64,000 nucleotides of DNA from Novipirellula sp052161655 (GCF_052161655.1 NZ_CP197418.1:5890001-5954000), one strand, 5' to 3'; positions 10,101 through 18,853 are shown, counted from the stretch's first letter. The notes: generated by a model not told the origin, from the letters alone. Numbers and translations are program-made.

Positions 10101-10548
10101 CTCGGCCATCACCGTTGGTATCACTGAGGATTTTTATGCGGTCGGCACCGTCAACGCGTTTAAGCTGATCGAATTCCCGCTGCTGCATGCGATAATTCAA
10201 ACCTTCCGAAACCCACACCCGTCCACGCGAATCGATATCCATCGAGGTGGGATTGTTGACCAACGGTTCGCTGGCCCACAACGACACCTCCAGCCCAGCG
10301 GCGGGTTGCAAAGATTTCAGGGAGTCGCCCGGCGACTGTTGGGCGTGCGATGACTGGCCCGGTAGCACCACGGCAAACGCGATCGCCAAGTAAACACAAC
10401 CGGCCGAAAGCCGATCGGCGTGAGCAGGAATAGTTACAAGTCGGTTTATCAATTCAGGTCGCCTTAGTGCTTTGTCAATTGTGATTGTTGGGTAGTGGAT
10501 CTTACTAAAGATCCTTCCACACCCAGGCAACAAGTTCGACTGTCCCAT
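7168..10548 (-). CDS. PVC-type heme-binding CxxCH protein (membrane-bound dehydrogenase domain, HEAT repeats, cytochrome c)
   Basis: A protein of about 1126 residues. After an export signal (LAIAFAVVLPGQSSHAQQ) come an N-terminal six-bladed propeller of the glucose/sorbosone dehydrogenase type (SLWASEPLVNNPTSMDIDSRGRVWV; SDHGLHGMTFGPDGKLYF; YDAGVGG), a middle of HEAT-like helical repeats (about residues 480-930) and a C-terminal cytochrome c domain with heme site CARCHH and downstream SIGMKYGP. This matches the planctomycete membrane-bound dehydrogenase plus heme-binding family. The predicted role is oxidation of a sugar or alcohol outside the cytoplasm with electrons passed to the C-terminal heme. 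The start is uncertain: the ATG at 10548 lies inside a nested palindromic repeat, and TTG at 10452 with AAGG upstream is an alternative. Confidence 0.93.
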   Translation of the reverse strand: MGQSNLLPGCGRIFSKIHYPTITIDKALRRPELINRLVTIPAHADRLSAGCVYLAIAFAVVLPGQSSHAQQSPGDSLKSLQPAAGLEVSLWASEPLVNNPTSMDIDSRGRVWVSEGLNYRMQQREFDQLKRVDGADRIKILSDTNGDGRADSVTVFADDLFPVPLGLAVEEIWADGRQTGTRVYIGHSPDLLVLEDTDGDDRADRRYALLSGFRGVDSDHGLHGMTFGPDGKLYFTVGDARYGADRVQAREPTFDVTDRSGRRLSSNNFGTTLRVNRDGTQLEVLTSGHRNNYEAAVDSFGNVFGSDNDDDGNRGSRMYWVIDGGNYGYQHPKSNRHWAEELPGIIPKLVGTGNGAPGGLTVYEGQHLPERYFGAVLQIDSGTRQVNAHPLHRHGAGFRTDYEVVLKGEDDWFRPVDVAVAPDGSVFVCDWYDAGVGGNRFSDQTTGRIYRLSAQPTESTSKRPALGDTADSVAGLLADLQSPNTVTRLAARDRLVTEGATVRPQLLTLFRQAPAHVRARVLHVLDALPGTEREDVLAALSDPDPRIRETAVQLLARDTQREWLVASPEGTDLVSPAMTYLDQLLPLTNDPDAGVRRALLMALRNVPSEELGDALLELADRWDGRDRYYLEAVRAALVDRSTADLNELFDRLAERAIDAGWDNHPIAVPPYYPIGTNDAFLRPDDTLPPSNSAGQVIGLAWALQRHESLPAMTKILAANDSPSVEQAATIALSELDDSRAGQLLIERYSAGAVDVSGRREILKRLGRRLDGPWQELADTASLKDLFAAALQDPALQQDAITAIARGGLTKFGPSLLKLAHADTVDVPVRAAAVAALGDLQHQPAQAAIRQWIDVARNQSSGGPIALAALDANTQLGGAAADDLLVDVLTSNDMPLDVRRRALQLLTASIKGVQRILPVYREGSFPRDLNGELSFLLHNHADRRIRQLAEEALPHKVLEGGKKIHDVQTVLALQGDPDRGRQWFATHQVAACARCHHVDGSGTLVGPDLSSIGMKYGPTEILYHIQYPSGAINYNFVAHTFLLEDGRVLSGLVIDRQDGQITMGIATGQHVTFAADEVESERAQNVSLMPEGLVADFSSQQLADLVEYLLTLRHGDAVSSTPPAQQP

Positions 10549-10694
10549 TTTTACGTTTTCCCTGCATTTGTGAGCCGACGGCGCTAGCCGCGGGCCTGCT
10601 TTTGCTAACGTTTTACCGAGCGTCAGCCCGACGCTAGCGCGTTCGGCTCACAAAATGGGACAGTCGAACAAGGAGCTTTAGCAAGCTCCACTAC
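10492..10694. repeat. Three concentric inverted repeats (R4 outer, unnamed middle, R3-like inner)
   Basis: The outer pair is GTAGTGGATCTTACTAAAGA (10492-10514) against 10672-10694, ending CTCCACTAC. The middle pair is an 18-bp perfect inverted repeat, GTTCGACTGTCCCATTTT (10534-10551) against 10652-10669. The inner pair is GTGAGCCGACGGCGCTAGC against its near complement ending at 10651. The outer arms match the perfect palindrome at 53526-53581, and the inner arms belong to the GTGAGCCG family. The arrangement is what serial insertion of palindromes into the loops of older ones would leave. It spans the upstream end of the heme dehydrogenase gene. Confidence 0.85.
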
Positions 10695-10728
10695 ATTAGA
10701 ACCCCCGAGTTTCATACTAGACGAAGCC

Positions 10729-12015
10729 CTACGCAAACAATTTCGCGATCGGGGTTCCCTGGTCGGTCACGGGAACTGGGCGGTCGCCCGCGTACAGGTA
10801 CTTGCTGTAGTCGACGCCGACGCAACCGCAGATAGTGGCAAAGAAGTCGGGCACACTGACCGGATCGGCGACGATCTTCTTGGACAATTCGTCGGTTTCG
10901 CCAAACGCCCCGCAGTGGGCCAAGCCACCGCCGGCCAGCACACAGCAGAACGCCGAACCCTGATGGCCGCGTCCACCACCGCTGTCGAATTCTGGCGGAC
11001 GGCCGAATTCGCTAGTGATCACGATCAAGGTTTTGTCCAACAATTTCTTGTCCTGGAGGTCCGCGATCAGGGTCGCAACGGCGGTGTCCAATTCTTCGAT
11101 CAACTTGTGTTGGTTGACGATGCCGCTGTTGTGGACGTCCCAACCCGAGCCGTTTAAGAAATTCAGGTTGTGGCTGACTTCGATAAATCGCACGCCGCGC
11201 TGGATCAGACGTCGACTGAGCAGGCAGCGTTGTCCAAACTCTCCACCGTAGCGATTGCGTAGATCGTCCGGCTCGCCGTCGAGGTTGAAGACGCTACTGA
11301 ACTCGGGACCGCTCAGCTTCATGCTCTGCTCAATCGCGGCTTCGTAGTCAATCAATTCGGTCACCGCAGTGGAGCCGGCGTTTTTGCGTAAGTCCGCGAG
11401 GAATTGTTCGCGTCGGCTCTGACGCTGCGGCGTAATGATGTCGGGGCGAGACAACCCGGCGGGGCCGCGACCGGTTTCAGTCAGGTACAGGTATCCGTAT
11501 TTAGATCCCAGAAATCCCGGGCCGCGCGTTACATTCGGATAACCGATCAGCACGTACGGCGGCGCGTCGTCGCTGGCCGCTCCGCGTTCGTGCGCGATCA
11601 ACGATCCGAGCGAAGGATACGTCACCGTACCGCTGATCGCGCGGCCAGTATGCATGCGATTGGTGGCCGCCGCATGCTCGTCGATCACGCCGTGATTCAC
11701 CGTCCGCACGGCGGTCACGCGGTCCATTACTTTGGCCATCGACGACAGATGCTGACAAACCTGCACTCCGTCCACGGCGGTGTCGATGGAATCGTAATAC
11801 GAACCCGCTTTTTTGGATTTGGGGTCGCCTTTGACTTTGGGATCAAACGTATCGATCTGTCCCATCCCGCCGCCGAGCCAGATTGAGATCACATGTTCGG
11901 CTTTGCCTTGCAGCAGCGTTTGCGGCGTGCTGCCTCGAGCGATCGGCGCGACACTCAACGCGCCGGCGGCCGCCATACTGCTAGCCAAAAACTGTCGTCG
12001 GGTAGGATCTTGCAT
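10729..12015 (-). CDS. DUF1501 family protein with Tat leader
   Basis: A complete protein of about 428 residues from ATG 12015 (MQDPTRRQFLASSMAAAGAL: twin-arginine motif and hydrophobic region). Diagnostic motifs are WLGGGMGQIDTFDPK, TNRMHTGRAISGTVTYPSLG, RGVRFIEVSHNLNF, WDVHNSGI and VITSEFGRPPEFDSGGGRGH. It ends ..DYSKYLYAGDRPVPVTDQGTPI, showing the C-terminus that is missing from the DUF1501 protein at the left edge. It follows the LamG-PSD1 gene on the same strand, forming the second cytochrome/DUF1501 pair of the window; about 210 bp with a repeat separate the two genes. Export as a folded, possibly cofactor-loaded protein is implied by the Tat leader. The reaction is unknown. Confidence 0.94.
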   Translation of the reverse strand: MQDPTRRQFLASSMAAAGALSVAPIARGSTPQTLLQGKAEHVISIWLGGGMGQIDTFDPKVKGDPKSKKAGSYYDSIDTAVDGVQVCQHLSSMAKVMDRVTAVRTVNHGVIDEHAAATNRMHTGRAISGTVTYPSLGSLIAHERGAASDDAPPYVLIGYPNVTRGPGFLGSKYGYLYLTETGRGPAGLSRPDIITPQRQSRREQFLADLRKNAGSTAVTELIDYEAAIEQSMKLSGPEFSSVFNLDGEPDDLRNRYGGEFGQRCLLSRRLIQRGVRFIEVSHNLNFLNGSGWDVHNSGIVNQHKLIEELDTAVATLIADLQDKKLLDKTLIVITSEFGRPPEFDSGGGRGHQGSAFCCVLAGGGLAHCGAFGETDELSKKIVADPVSVPDFFATICGCVGVDYSKYLYAGDRPVPVTDQGTPIAKLFA

Positions 12016-12100
12016 AACTCGTCTCAAATTCGTGGGATAACACGTGACGTAGCGGGATTTGTCAAGGTTTGTCGATTTTATCGAAATTCGAATTGCACTC

Positions 12101-12166
12101 GTGAGCCGAGGGCCGTGAGGCCCCGGGTAATGCGTCGGACCCGGCCGCTCACGCGACTCGGCTCAC
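12101..12166. repeat. 66-67 bp palindromic repeat R3, copy 1
   Basis: It starts GTGAGCCGAGGGCCGTGAGG and ends GCGACTCGGCTCAC. Two closely similar copies are at 39131-39197 and 44949-45015. It lies between the LamG-PSD1 gene and the DUF1501 gene and can fold as a GC-rich hairpin with an internal GGGTAATGCGT loop region. Confidence 0.88.
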
Positions 12167-12228
12167 TAAATCAACAAACCGTTGACGAATTGCGCTACAG
12201 GATTACGGATTGGATTTCAGGGATTGGA

Positions 12229-15200
12229 TCAAGGAACCCAAGCAAACTCGCGATGGTTCACTAGGCTCCAAACGACATCTTCGTAGACTTCACGCCACTC
12301 GGGCTGCAGTCGTGGATCGACAGCAGGGCCAAGCTGCACCCGGCGCTGCCATTCTTCCTGAATCTCATTGGCTTCGGGGACCAAATGGTTAGACCAAGTC
12401 GATTGCGGCAGCGGGGGAAGGACGGGTGGCCGTTGCACGCGATCTGCAGGGACCGTACGAGAACCAAAGCCACCGACTAAAGCTGGCAGCAGGTCCGCGC
12501 GTTCCTGTTCGCTGGGGTAACGCGCCAAGAAACGCAGGAACAGCGTATCTAACAACGCCTCGGGCGATGGGGCCTTCAGAGCCAATTCCGCCAAAGGGCT
12601 CTGGTCAGCCGCGCGAGTTAGCGACATCGACAGCGTACCGTTGGCCAGGATCCCCGGCTGCAACAGATTGGGATCGGTTTCACGCTCCGCGATCGGTTGC
12701 TGTCGGGTGCCGGTCCAACCAAACGCTTCCAACACGTCGGCGATCGGTTGAGCTCGCGGCAACGACAAACTGGGACGGTCCCGTTCGTTGTTGAGCCCAG
12801 CAAACATCCAGGCTCGCCGCGGGTCGCCCAAAGACTGCCGCGTGGTAATCGGTTCGGCCCCGTCGTGCACGAACGTCAACTCGCCCGTATCCATGCGGCG
12901 ACCTGATGCAGCGAACAGCGAATCCACGATTTGTTCGCCCGCTAGACGCCGCGGATCCGGTGCGTTGAAGAAACGTTGCTCGGCGGCAGCCTGTTGATTG
13001 CGTCCGATCGCTTGGCGTTGGTAGGTTTGCGAAATCATGATCTGATGCAGCACATGCCGCAGGTCGTAATCGTGCGAAATCAATTGGTCGGCCAACCATT
13101 GCAGCAGTTCCGGATGGCTGGGCGACTTGCCCTCCCAATCGTTCACCGGTTGAACCAAACCAGCGCCCAGCAAACGGTTCCACAAATGATTGACGACCAC
13201 CTGGGCGAAGCGATCGTTTTCGGGCGAGGTGACCAATGCCGCTAAACGTTCGCGTGAATCCTTGGGGTCGCGCATCAGAGCGTCGATATTTTTCCCATCC
13301 TCGACGCCCGTGAACGATGCGAACGGCCACTTGGGCTGGACCTGCACGTCCGGTTTTAGCGTCACCCGGATCAATGACTCGCGTCCGATGCCTTCAAAGA
13401 ATGCATCCGGCACGCGACTGGTCTTGGGCGGCGCCAGCGATTTGCGGTTCAACATCGCTGCCAGCGAATACAGGTCTTCCTGCGTCGTGCTGTGATAGGG
13501 CGAATCGTGACAACGGGCACATTGCAATTCGATGCCTAGGAAGGCCGAAGCGACGATGTGTCCCTTGGCCGCCATCGGCGAATCGTTCTCGCCAGCCATC
13601 GCAAAACCGGCACTACCGCCTTCGTGAGGGCTGCCACGCATCAGCAACAATTCCGTCACCATGCGGTCCAGCGGTTTGCCGTCCCGCAGCGATTCGTACA
13701 AGAACCATCGAAAGGGCCCGGTCGAGTTGAGCGATTGATTTAGGAGAGTAGGGTTTTCGGCCAACAAGTCCATCCAGAAACTGACCCAGTGGTCCGCATA
13801 CCGCTGGTCCTGCAACAAACGCTCAACCAATTTGCTGCGTTTGTCCAGATCTTTGCTGGCCAAGAATTCGCGTGCTTCATCGGCACTTGGACCGACGCCC
13901 ACGGTGTCCAAGTAAGCTCGGCGGAGGAACGCGGCATCGTTTACCAACGGCGATTGAGCTACGGCGGCCGGATTGATTGGCGGATTGGGCCACACGGCGC
14001 CGTCGGCGACCCACTGCTCTAGCGTAGCGATCTGCTGATCGCTCAGACCTTCGTCGGTGGGCGGCATGTCATGATCGCGAATCCGAACGATCATTTCGCT
14101 GGCGTCGGGATCCCCCGGCACAACGGCCGGCATTTCCGACTCGCCCATCGCCAGTGCGTGCTCGCGGGAATTCAGCCGCAGGCCACCCTGTTCCTTTTCA
14201 CCATGGCAGCGGAAACACTGATCGCGCAGGATCGGCAAAACGTTCTCGTTGAAGTGTGCGGCGGTCGCCTCGTCGGTGTTGGCCGCTTGGCTGATCGCCT
14301 GCGAAATCTTGGCGGCCACAAAGCGATCGATGGGATGCGAACCGGAATCGATGCCGGCTGTTTCCTCAGGCGTAACGGTTTTTCTGGCCAGTTCGTGTCG
14401 TTGCTGCCAGAAGGCGTCTTGCGATGCGGCGGCCGTGCGACGTGTCTCGTCTTCGAATGCCACCAAATCGGATTCAAATTTTCGTAGCACCGGTTCGACC
14501 GACGCGTCGGACAGCATCAACGGACTCGACGCGTCGGGCTGCAGCACAAACAGCGACCCTTCGCTATTGGGCTGGATCGCCACACAGACTTCGCCGGATT
14601 CCGTCCGGTCGCCATTGCCGCCCACCATGACTTCCAAGACCACGCGTACTGTTCGCGGCCCGTCTTGTTCGGGTGCTACGTCTTTTTCGGGCGTTGGGAT
14701 TTCAAACGACGTGAATGCTTCCTGTTGCGGGAACGGCAGCAATCGGGCGCCGGGCACCAACGGATCGGGAATCGGCACCACGGGTTCGAGATTGCCGCCG
14801 CGGCTGCGCACCGTTTTGGTGTCAGCTACCAATTCGCCGTCGACCCACAATCGGCTGAGCGAGCGGACGCGGACGAGGAAGCGATGGTCGCCCGCGGGCA
14901 GTTCAATATCGCCAGCGATCCGCAACAGCAACGGGGCCTTCCAGCTAGAACGGATGCCCCAGTCGTCGTAACGCACCGGGATTCGCGACAGCAGGAACGC
15001 GTCGCCCAGCCAGCGAGTCGATTCGGCTGGCCATGACTCGCTCTCGAACAACCAGCGGTTGGCGGCGGGCATGTTTTCGGACAGCTGAAACAGCACACGA
15101 CCAGCGGGGATCTGACCTAGGTCGGGCATGACCTCCGGTGCCATGCGGACGACACGCTCATCGCCGACGCGATTGAATCGAGCGGCCAGGGTTTCATCGC

Positions 15201-15912
15201 TGAGCACCGTGCGGTGGATGGCAACGGCATCCAACATGCCGGCAAACCTTTCGCCGATACGGACTTCATCGTCGTCGACCACTGGCGTCTCGACGGTCGG
15301 GCCGCCCATGTCCCAGCGGCCATCGGTCGGTTTACCATTGACCCAACCGCGGATCGATTTCGGTTCGCCAAAGCGGTACGTGATCGCCACATGATGCCAA
15401 CCCGTGTTCACTGGAAAGCCCAGCTTGGAGGTCCAGCGGTGCCAGTGCTTGTCGCCAGTGGAAGGCTTGGTCGCGAATAGAAAGTTCACCTTAGCTTCGC
15501 CCTGGCCGCCCACGATTCGCAAGGCCCAGTTCTGATTGTCGCGTGCAAACCCAGGCGCATTGGTGCGTCCCTTGCCGATGATGTACCGCGGCTCGCCGTC
15601 GCGGATATCCGTCGGACTCACCCAGGCTTCGAGGGTAATGGGATCGCCGTTCTTAAAATCAAATTCGCTGTCCGCCCCGGAATCAGGAATCGACAAGTAG
15701 TCGCCGGCATCCACGCGCACTGCTGTGTTGTCGGAAGACATTTCGGGAAACTCAGGCGGCCGCGGACCGGCTTGATCGCGTGCCACGTTGCCATGCACCG
15801 TTAAAGGCATGGTTTCCTCGCTGCTGAAGTCCCAGAGAACGGCCGATTCGGCTGCAGCCGTGGACGTGAACGAAACAAGTAGACCCAATAGGGCGAGGCA
15901 AGTGGGACGCAT
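12229..15912 (-). CDS. LamG/PA14-like domain PSD1 protein with planctomycete cytochrome c (DUF1549/DUF1553)
   Basis: A protein of about 1227 residues from ATG 15912 (MRPTCLALLGLLVSFTSTAA, clear signal peptide); the frame is open upstream but has no signal character. The order is: a concanavalin A-like LamG domain (about residues 60-240; DPITLEAWVSP, NTGWHHVAITYRFG), a PA14-like or carbohydrate-binding segment (about 250-420; PAGDHRFLVRVRSLSRLWVD), PSCyt1 with heme site CFRCHGEKEQGG and DHDMPP, DUF1549 (NDAAFLRRAYLDTVGVGPS), a second CxxCH (CARCHDSPYHSTTQEDLYS) and DUF1553 (NHLWNRLLGAGLVQPVNDWEG). The LamG domain distinguishes it from the other PSD1 protein and suggests polysaccharide or surface binding. 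Its partner is the DUF1501 gene downstream. Confidence 0.93.
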   Translation of the reverse strand: MRPTCLALLGLLVSFTSTAAAESAVLWDFSSEETMPLTVHGNVARDQAGPRPPEFPEMSSDNTAVRVDAGDYLSIPDSGADSEFDFKNGDPITLEAWVSPTDIRDGEPRYIIGKGRTNAPGFARDNQNWALRIVGGQGEAKVNFLFATKPSTGDKHWHRWTSKLGFPVNTGWHHVAITYRFGEPKSIRGWVNGKPTDGRWDMGGPTVETPVVDDDEVRIGERFAGMLDAVAIHRTVLSDETLAARFNRVGDERVVRMAPEVMPDLGQIPAGRVLFQLSENMPAANRWLFESESWPAESTRWLGDAFLLSRIPVRYDDWGIRSSWKAPLLLRIAGDIELPAGDHRFLVRVRSLSRLWVDGELVADTKTVRSRGGNLEPVVPIPDPLVPGARLLPFPQQEAFTSFEIPTPEKDVAPEQDGPRTVRVVLEVMVGGNGDRTESGEVCVAIQPNSEGSLFVLQPDASSPLMLSDASVEPVLRKFESDLVAFEDETRRTAAASQDAFWQQRHELARKTVTPEETAGIDSGSHPIDRFVAAKISQAISQAANTDEATAAHFNENVLPILRDQCFRCHGEKEQGGLRLNSREHALAMGESEMPAVVPGDPDASEMIVRIRDHDMPPTDEGLSDQQIATLEQWVADGAVWPNPPINPAAVAQSPLVNDAAFLRRAYLDTVGVGPSADEAREFLASKDLDKRSKLVERLLQDQRYADHWVSFWMDLLAENPTLLNQSLNSTGPFRWFLYESLRDGKPLDRMVTELLLMRGSPHEGGSAGFAMAGENDSPMAAKGHIVASAFLGIELQCARCHDSPYHSTTQEDLYSLAAMLNRKSLAPPKTSRVPDAFFEGIGRESLIRVTLKPDVQVQPKWPFASFTGVEDGKNIDALMRDPKDSRERLAALVTSPENDRFAQVVVNHLWNRLLGAGLVQPVNDWEGKSPSHPELLQWLADQLISHDYDLRHVLHQIMISQTYQRQAIGRNQQAAAEQRFFNAPDPRRLAGEQIVDSLFAASGRRMDTGELTFVHDGAEPITTRQSLGDPRRAWMFAGLNNERDRPSLSLPRAQPIADVLEAFGWTGTRQQPIAERETDPNLLQPGILANGTLSMSLTRAADQSPLAELALKAPSPEALLDTLFLRFLARYPSEQERADLLPALVGGFGSRTVPADRVQRPPVLPPLPQSTWSNHLVPEANEIQEEWQRRVQLGPAVDPRLQPEWREVYEDVVWSLVNHREFAWVP

Positions 15913-16972
15913 TTCAAAACTCGACGTCGTACAGCGGGCGGGTGGGATGGTGGGGGAGTTGGGGGTGAGACCAGTGCGTGACGAATCATTCGAACCGGTC
16001 TCGACTCGTCGCGAATCCCAAGGCGGAGGGGGGGCAATCAGGCTTGCGAGGTGGGGCGTCAGGGGAGTGCTTGGAGGTGAGCATCTGATTCTACACGATC
16101 GAAGCCGCACTTTCACCCATTATGTCGCACCAATGGGCCGATTCCAGACTACGGGGGTCACGAAGACACCGGCGGCGGGAACGATGTCCAAGTCTAAAAA
16201 AGGGCGGCGAGGCAAGTGGACGCTTGGTTTTGCCCTGTTAGTTCCTACTGATCGTGGAAGCATTGCCTCAACAGTGCGTCGCTAGTCGCAAGTGGTGGAG
16301 CAGCCGGGCAGCGGTCACACCGGCGAGTAGCGAGCACCGCAGGAACTGCATTTTGTCAAGAAATCAACAGCCAATTCATCGATCCGCATTCGATTTTCTG
16401 ACTCTCGGCGAAGTCTTTCTTGCCAGCGGCATGCGTGTTCGGAAACATCCGTTCCAAGAAGACCAATCAAACGTGTGGTCGATGTACCACAAATGCATTA
16501 ATCGGAGGTGGAGGTGACCGGTGAACTGAACGCACTTGCTTCGGTCGATAAAACTTTCGGTCACGACGCCAATATATTGGAATTGCCTTCATCGACCTTG
16601 CCTTTGCAGACCGCTCGTCTGAACTCGCTCCGGCGTCGGCCACCGGTGCAAGGCAAGTTTTGACATCAAGAACAGGCAAGAAGGAGTCCGCGTGCTTTTT
16701 CTTCGCCCAAGCTGGTTTTCCGATCGATGACCTAATGGCTACCGTCGAAATGCGGGACCGTTCCCCGCTTTTGTCTCATTCGTGTTACATATGAGTTCGA
16801 TCCGTGGCGATTGGGCCGGAAAAGAGTCCTGACACTTTTGACCCTCCCCTGACACCTTTGATCCTCCTGCACAACATAACAATATGAACTCCAATCAACG
16901 GATTGCATAATTGGCGTGCGTTCAACCTTGGGAGGAAACAAAGGATGAACCAAATAGGAAAGCGCCACGGAC
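15913..16972. other. Long spacer, no supported gene
   Basis: About 1.06 kb separates the PSD1 gene from the accessory region. I see no reading frame with coding character or a ribosome site. The only structured part is the REP-like remnant at 16741-16863, described separately. Part of the upstream segment must hold the promoter of the minus-strand block, but I could not assign -35/-10 boxes. Confidence 0.5.
16741..16863 (-). repeat. REP-like remnant with AGGACTCTTTTC core, copy 1
   Basis: Read on the minus strand it contains GTCAGGACTCTTTTCCGG, then a spacer with CGCCACGGATCG, then AACACGAATGAGACAAAAGC and the small palindrome GCGGGGAACGGTCCCGC. The same order (GTCAGGACTCTTTTCTGG, CGCCACCGACTG, AACACGGTTGCGACAAACGC, GGGAGCGGATCCGC) is at 28276-28398 on the plus strand. 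I recall this core being associated with REP-associated Y1 transposases in planctomycetes, but no such gene is present here, so the copies would be non-autonomous. Confidence 0.6.
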
Positions 16973-17482
16973 TCATGAATCAGTGATTTCTGTTGAAGGA
17001 GACTGGACCTTCTGGTTGGTGATATACGTTACTGGCAGCACGGCCAACGACAAAAGAAACACCATCATATCGAGTCCGGATTTGGCGACCTCGGCGAAAC
17101 CCTCCTCATTCGCGGCTGGTAGTGCAGAGGGAGGATCTATCACTAGGCAGAGAAAAAAGTATCCACCAACGATTAGGTGGACAAACCCCGTCACCGCGAA
17201 CGCAGCAAATGCAGCGTGCGTGTCAATCATTGATTCATCATCCTGGTTACCTTGACCCTGCTGCGGCAGGAACCAGAAACTGGCAAATGCCGTTAGCACC
17301 GGTAGGTTAATGTATATCGTTGACCAAGCCGAATTTCGTGCGTCAACCTTTACGTCGCTGTATTCTTGGAACGCCCCGAGTATTAAGAAAAAGAACACAT
17401 AAGCCAATGCGATCAAAAGCCAAGTTGCAAACAAGTAGACACGGACCTGCTTTCTTGGCCAGCTATTCCCGATTTTATTCAT
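16973..17482 (-). CDS. Four-helix membrane protein of unknown function
   Basis: 169 residues with four predicted membrane segments: about 15-37 (VYLFATWLLIALAYVFFFLIL), 51-68 (TIYINLPVLTAFASFWFL), 88-113 (HAAFAAFAVTGFVHLIVGGYFFLCLVI) and 134-155 (SGLDMMVFLLSLAVLPVTYI). A short acidic loop (QGNQDDESMID) follows the second helix. I recognise no family. It starts three bases after the stop codon of the exported protein encoded at 17486-18853, so the two are very probably co-transcribed and may act together at the membrane. The hydrophobicity pattern is convincing for a real gene. Confidence 0.75.
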   Translation of the reverse strand: MNKIGNSWPRKQVRVYLFATWLLIALAYVFFFLILGAFQEYSDVKVDARNSAWSTIYINLPVLTAFASFWFLPQQGQGNQDDESMIDTHAAFAAFAVTGFVHLIVGGYFFLCLVIDPPSALPAANEEGFAEVAKSGLDMMVFLLSLAVLPVTYITNQKVQSPSTEITDS

Positions 17483-17485
17483 TGC

Positions 17486-18853
17486 TCAGTGCACCACAAA
17501 AAGTAAGTTGTCAATGGTTATTGCAAGCTCCCGTCGTAGATCGCTAAACGCGTTTCGCAGATCTGTTGTTGAATGCAGTATGTTTCGCGACAGGTCATCG
17601 TCGATTTGAGCCTTGGGCACTACATTAAGATACGTTTGAGTTATCAATTTTTCATTTCGTTCCACATTAAGATTGATTGGCCTCTCGTCGTATCCTAGGT
17701 ATTCCGAAACCCGCATGTTTTTCATTGTCTGGTACCTTCCTTGATGGCCAATTTCGATGCTCGCAGCGTATTTCCAACGTCCTCCGGTCTCGCGGACTCG
17801 TATCCGTCCTCGCCACCACTTAACTTTGTGGTCAGATGGCCATCGCCCAATCAATTGCCATTTTGAAACTAAATCTAGACGCTTTTTCGTCGCATCTGTT
17901 TGTGGGAGGAATTCAGGATCTGTCGATGTCGCTTGGCCAATCACTTTCAAGTTATGCTTAATCGAAGGTGGGGTCGTCGGAGTAAAAACGGAACTAAGTT
18001 CCTCTTCAATGCGACGAAGGTTCAGATCATCTCCGGTTCTCAGGTCGGGTCGCACGGCTGCGACTGTGATCGTTTTCGTTTTTTGCTCATGCCAAACTCC
18101 ATGTTTCTCAATAATCTGTTCGATGGGAATATGCAACGAAGAGATCACCGCCGTCGTGGTTTCTTTGTCAGCCATTGAGTGAAAAACAAGTCGAATGTCA
18201 TTTTCGTCCGTCATCTGCTCAGCGAAAACATTGAAGTTCACCTGTTGACTCTCGTCCCAGGGCGGGAGGGATTCTCCCCTGGGGGCGTAGAAGTTTGCGA
18301 GCTTTTCCAAATCGCCATCGACTTTCGACCACTCTGACTCAAGCATCATCTCATTCATTGCGCCGAAGCTATACCGCCTAGAAAAAAGGTTCGGATCAAA
18401 GTCCCTTGCTCTAACCACGGACGAAATCCGTTCAACTCGCGTCGCGGTACGCCTTTGATAGACGTCCCGAAACACTGATGTCGACTCTGGATTTGTAAGA
18501 GCGTGGTACATGCCAAACGTGCCGTCCGGCAAGGGCGATTTTCCAAAGCAAAACCATTTTGTGTTGCCAGCACTTGTATCGCGTGCCTTGAACATCCAGC
18601 AAGCAACATCCCTTGCAGGTCGAAAATGGTGATCTTCGACCGTGATCTCGCCCCACTCCTCAAGCACGTAATTGAGTCCGGACACTTTGCTCTGCCCATA
18701 CCCGATTACGTCACCCGGCCCAACAAAGAAAGTTACGTCACCGCCATTGCGAGAGTAAACAAACGCTTGATGCGGGGTGTCTGAATCGCTCGCGACAAGT
18801 TTGCAAGCGAATAAGCACAAAAAGGCGAACGAAATTGCGTTGCGATGACTCAC
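17486..18853 (-). CDS. Exported protein of unknown function (GTG start)
   Basis: About 455 residues. The GTG at 18853 is chosen because AGAAGG lies seven bases upstream and a short signal peptide follows directly (SHRNAISFAFLCLFACKLVAS); the sequence LFAC is close to, but not a standard, lipobox, so lipoprotein status is possible only. The mature part is hydrophilic and mixed alpha/beta, with notable WWRGRIRVRETGGRWKYAAS and FRDVYQRRTATRVERIS. No motif points to an enzyme. It is followed after three bases by the four-helix membrane protein. Base composition is more AT-rich than in the block to the left, which fits an accessory origin. Confidence 0.78.
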   Translation of the reverse strand: MSHRNAISFAFLCLFACKLVASDSDTPHQAFVYSRNGGDVTFFVGPGDVIGYGQSKVSGLNYVLEEWGEITVEDHHFRPARDVACWMFKARDTSAGNTKWFCFGKSPLPDGTFGMYHALTNPESTSVFRDVYQRRTATRVERISSVVRARDFDPNLFSRRYSFGAMNEMMLESEWSKVDGDLEKLANFYAPRGESLPPWDESQQVNFNVFAEQMTDENDIRLVFHSMADKETTTAVISSLHIPIEQIIEKHGVWHEQKTKTITVAAVRPDLRTGDDLNLRRIEEELSSVFTPTTPPSIKHNLKVIGQATSTDPEFLPQTDATKKRLDLVSKWQLIGRWPSDHKVKWWRGRIRVRETGGRWKYAASIEIGHQGRYQTMKNMRVSEYLGYDERPINLNVERNEKLITQTYLNVVPKAQIDDDLSRNILHSTTDLRNAFSDLRRELAITIDNLLFVVH

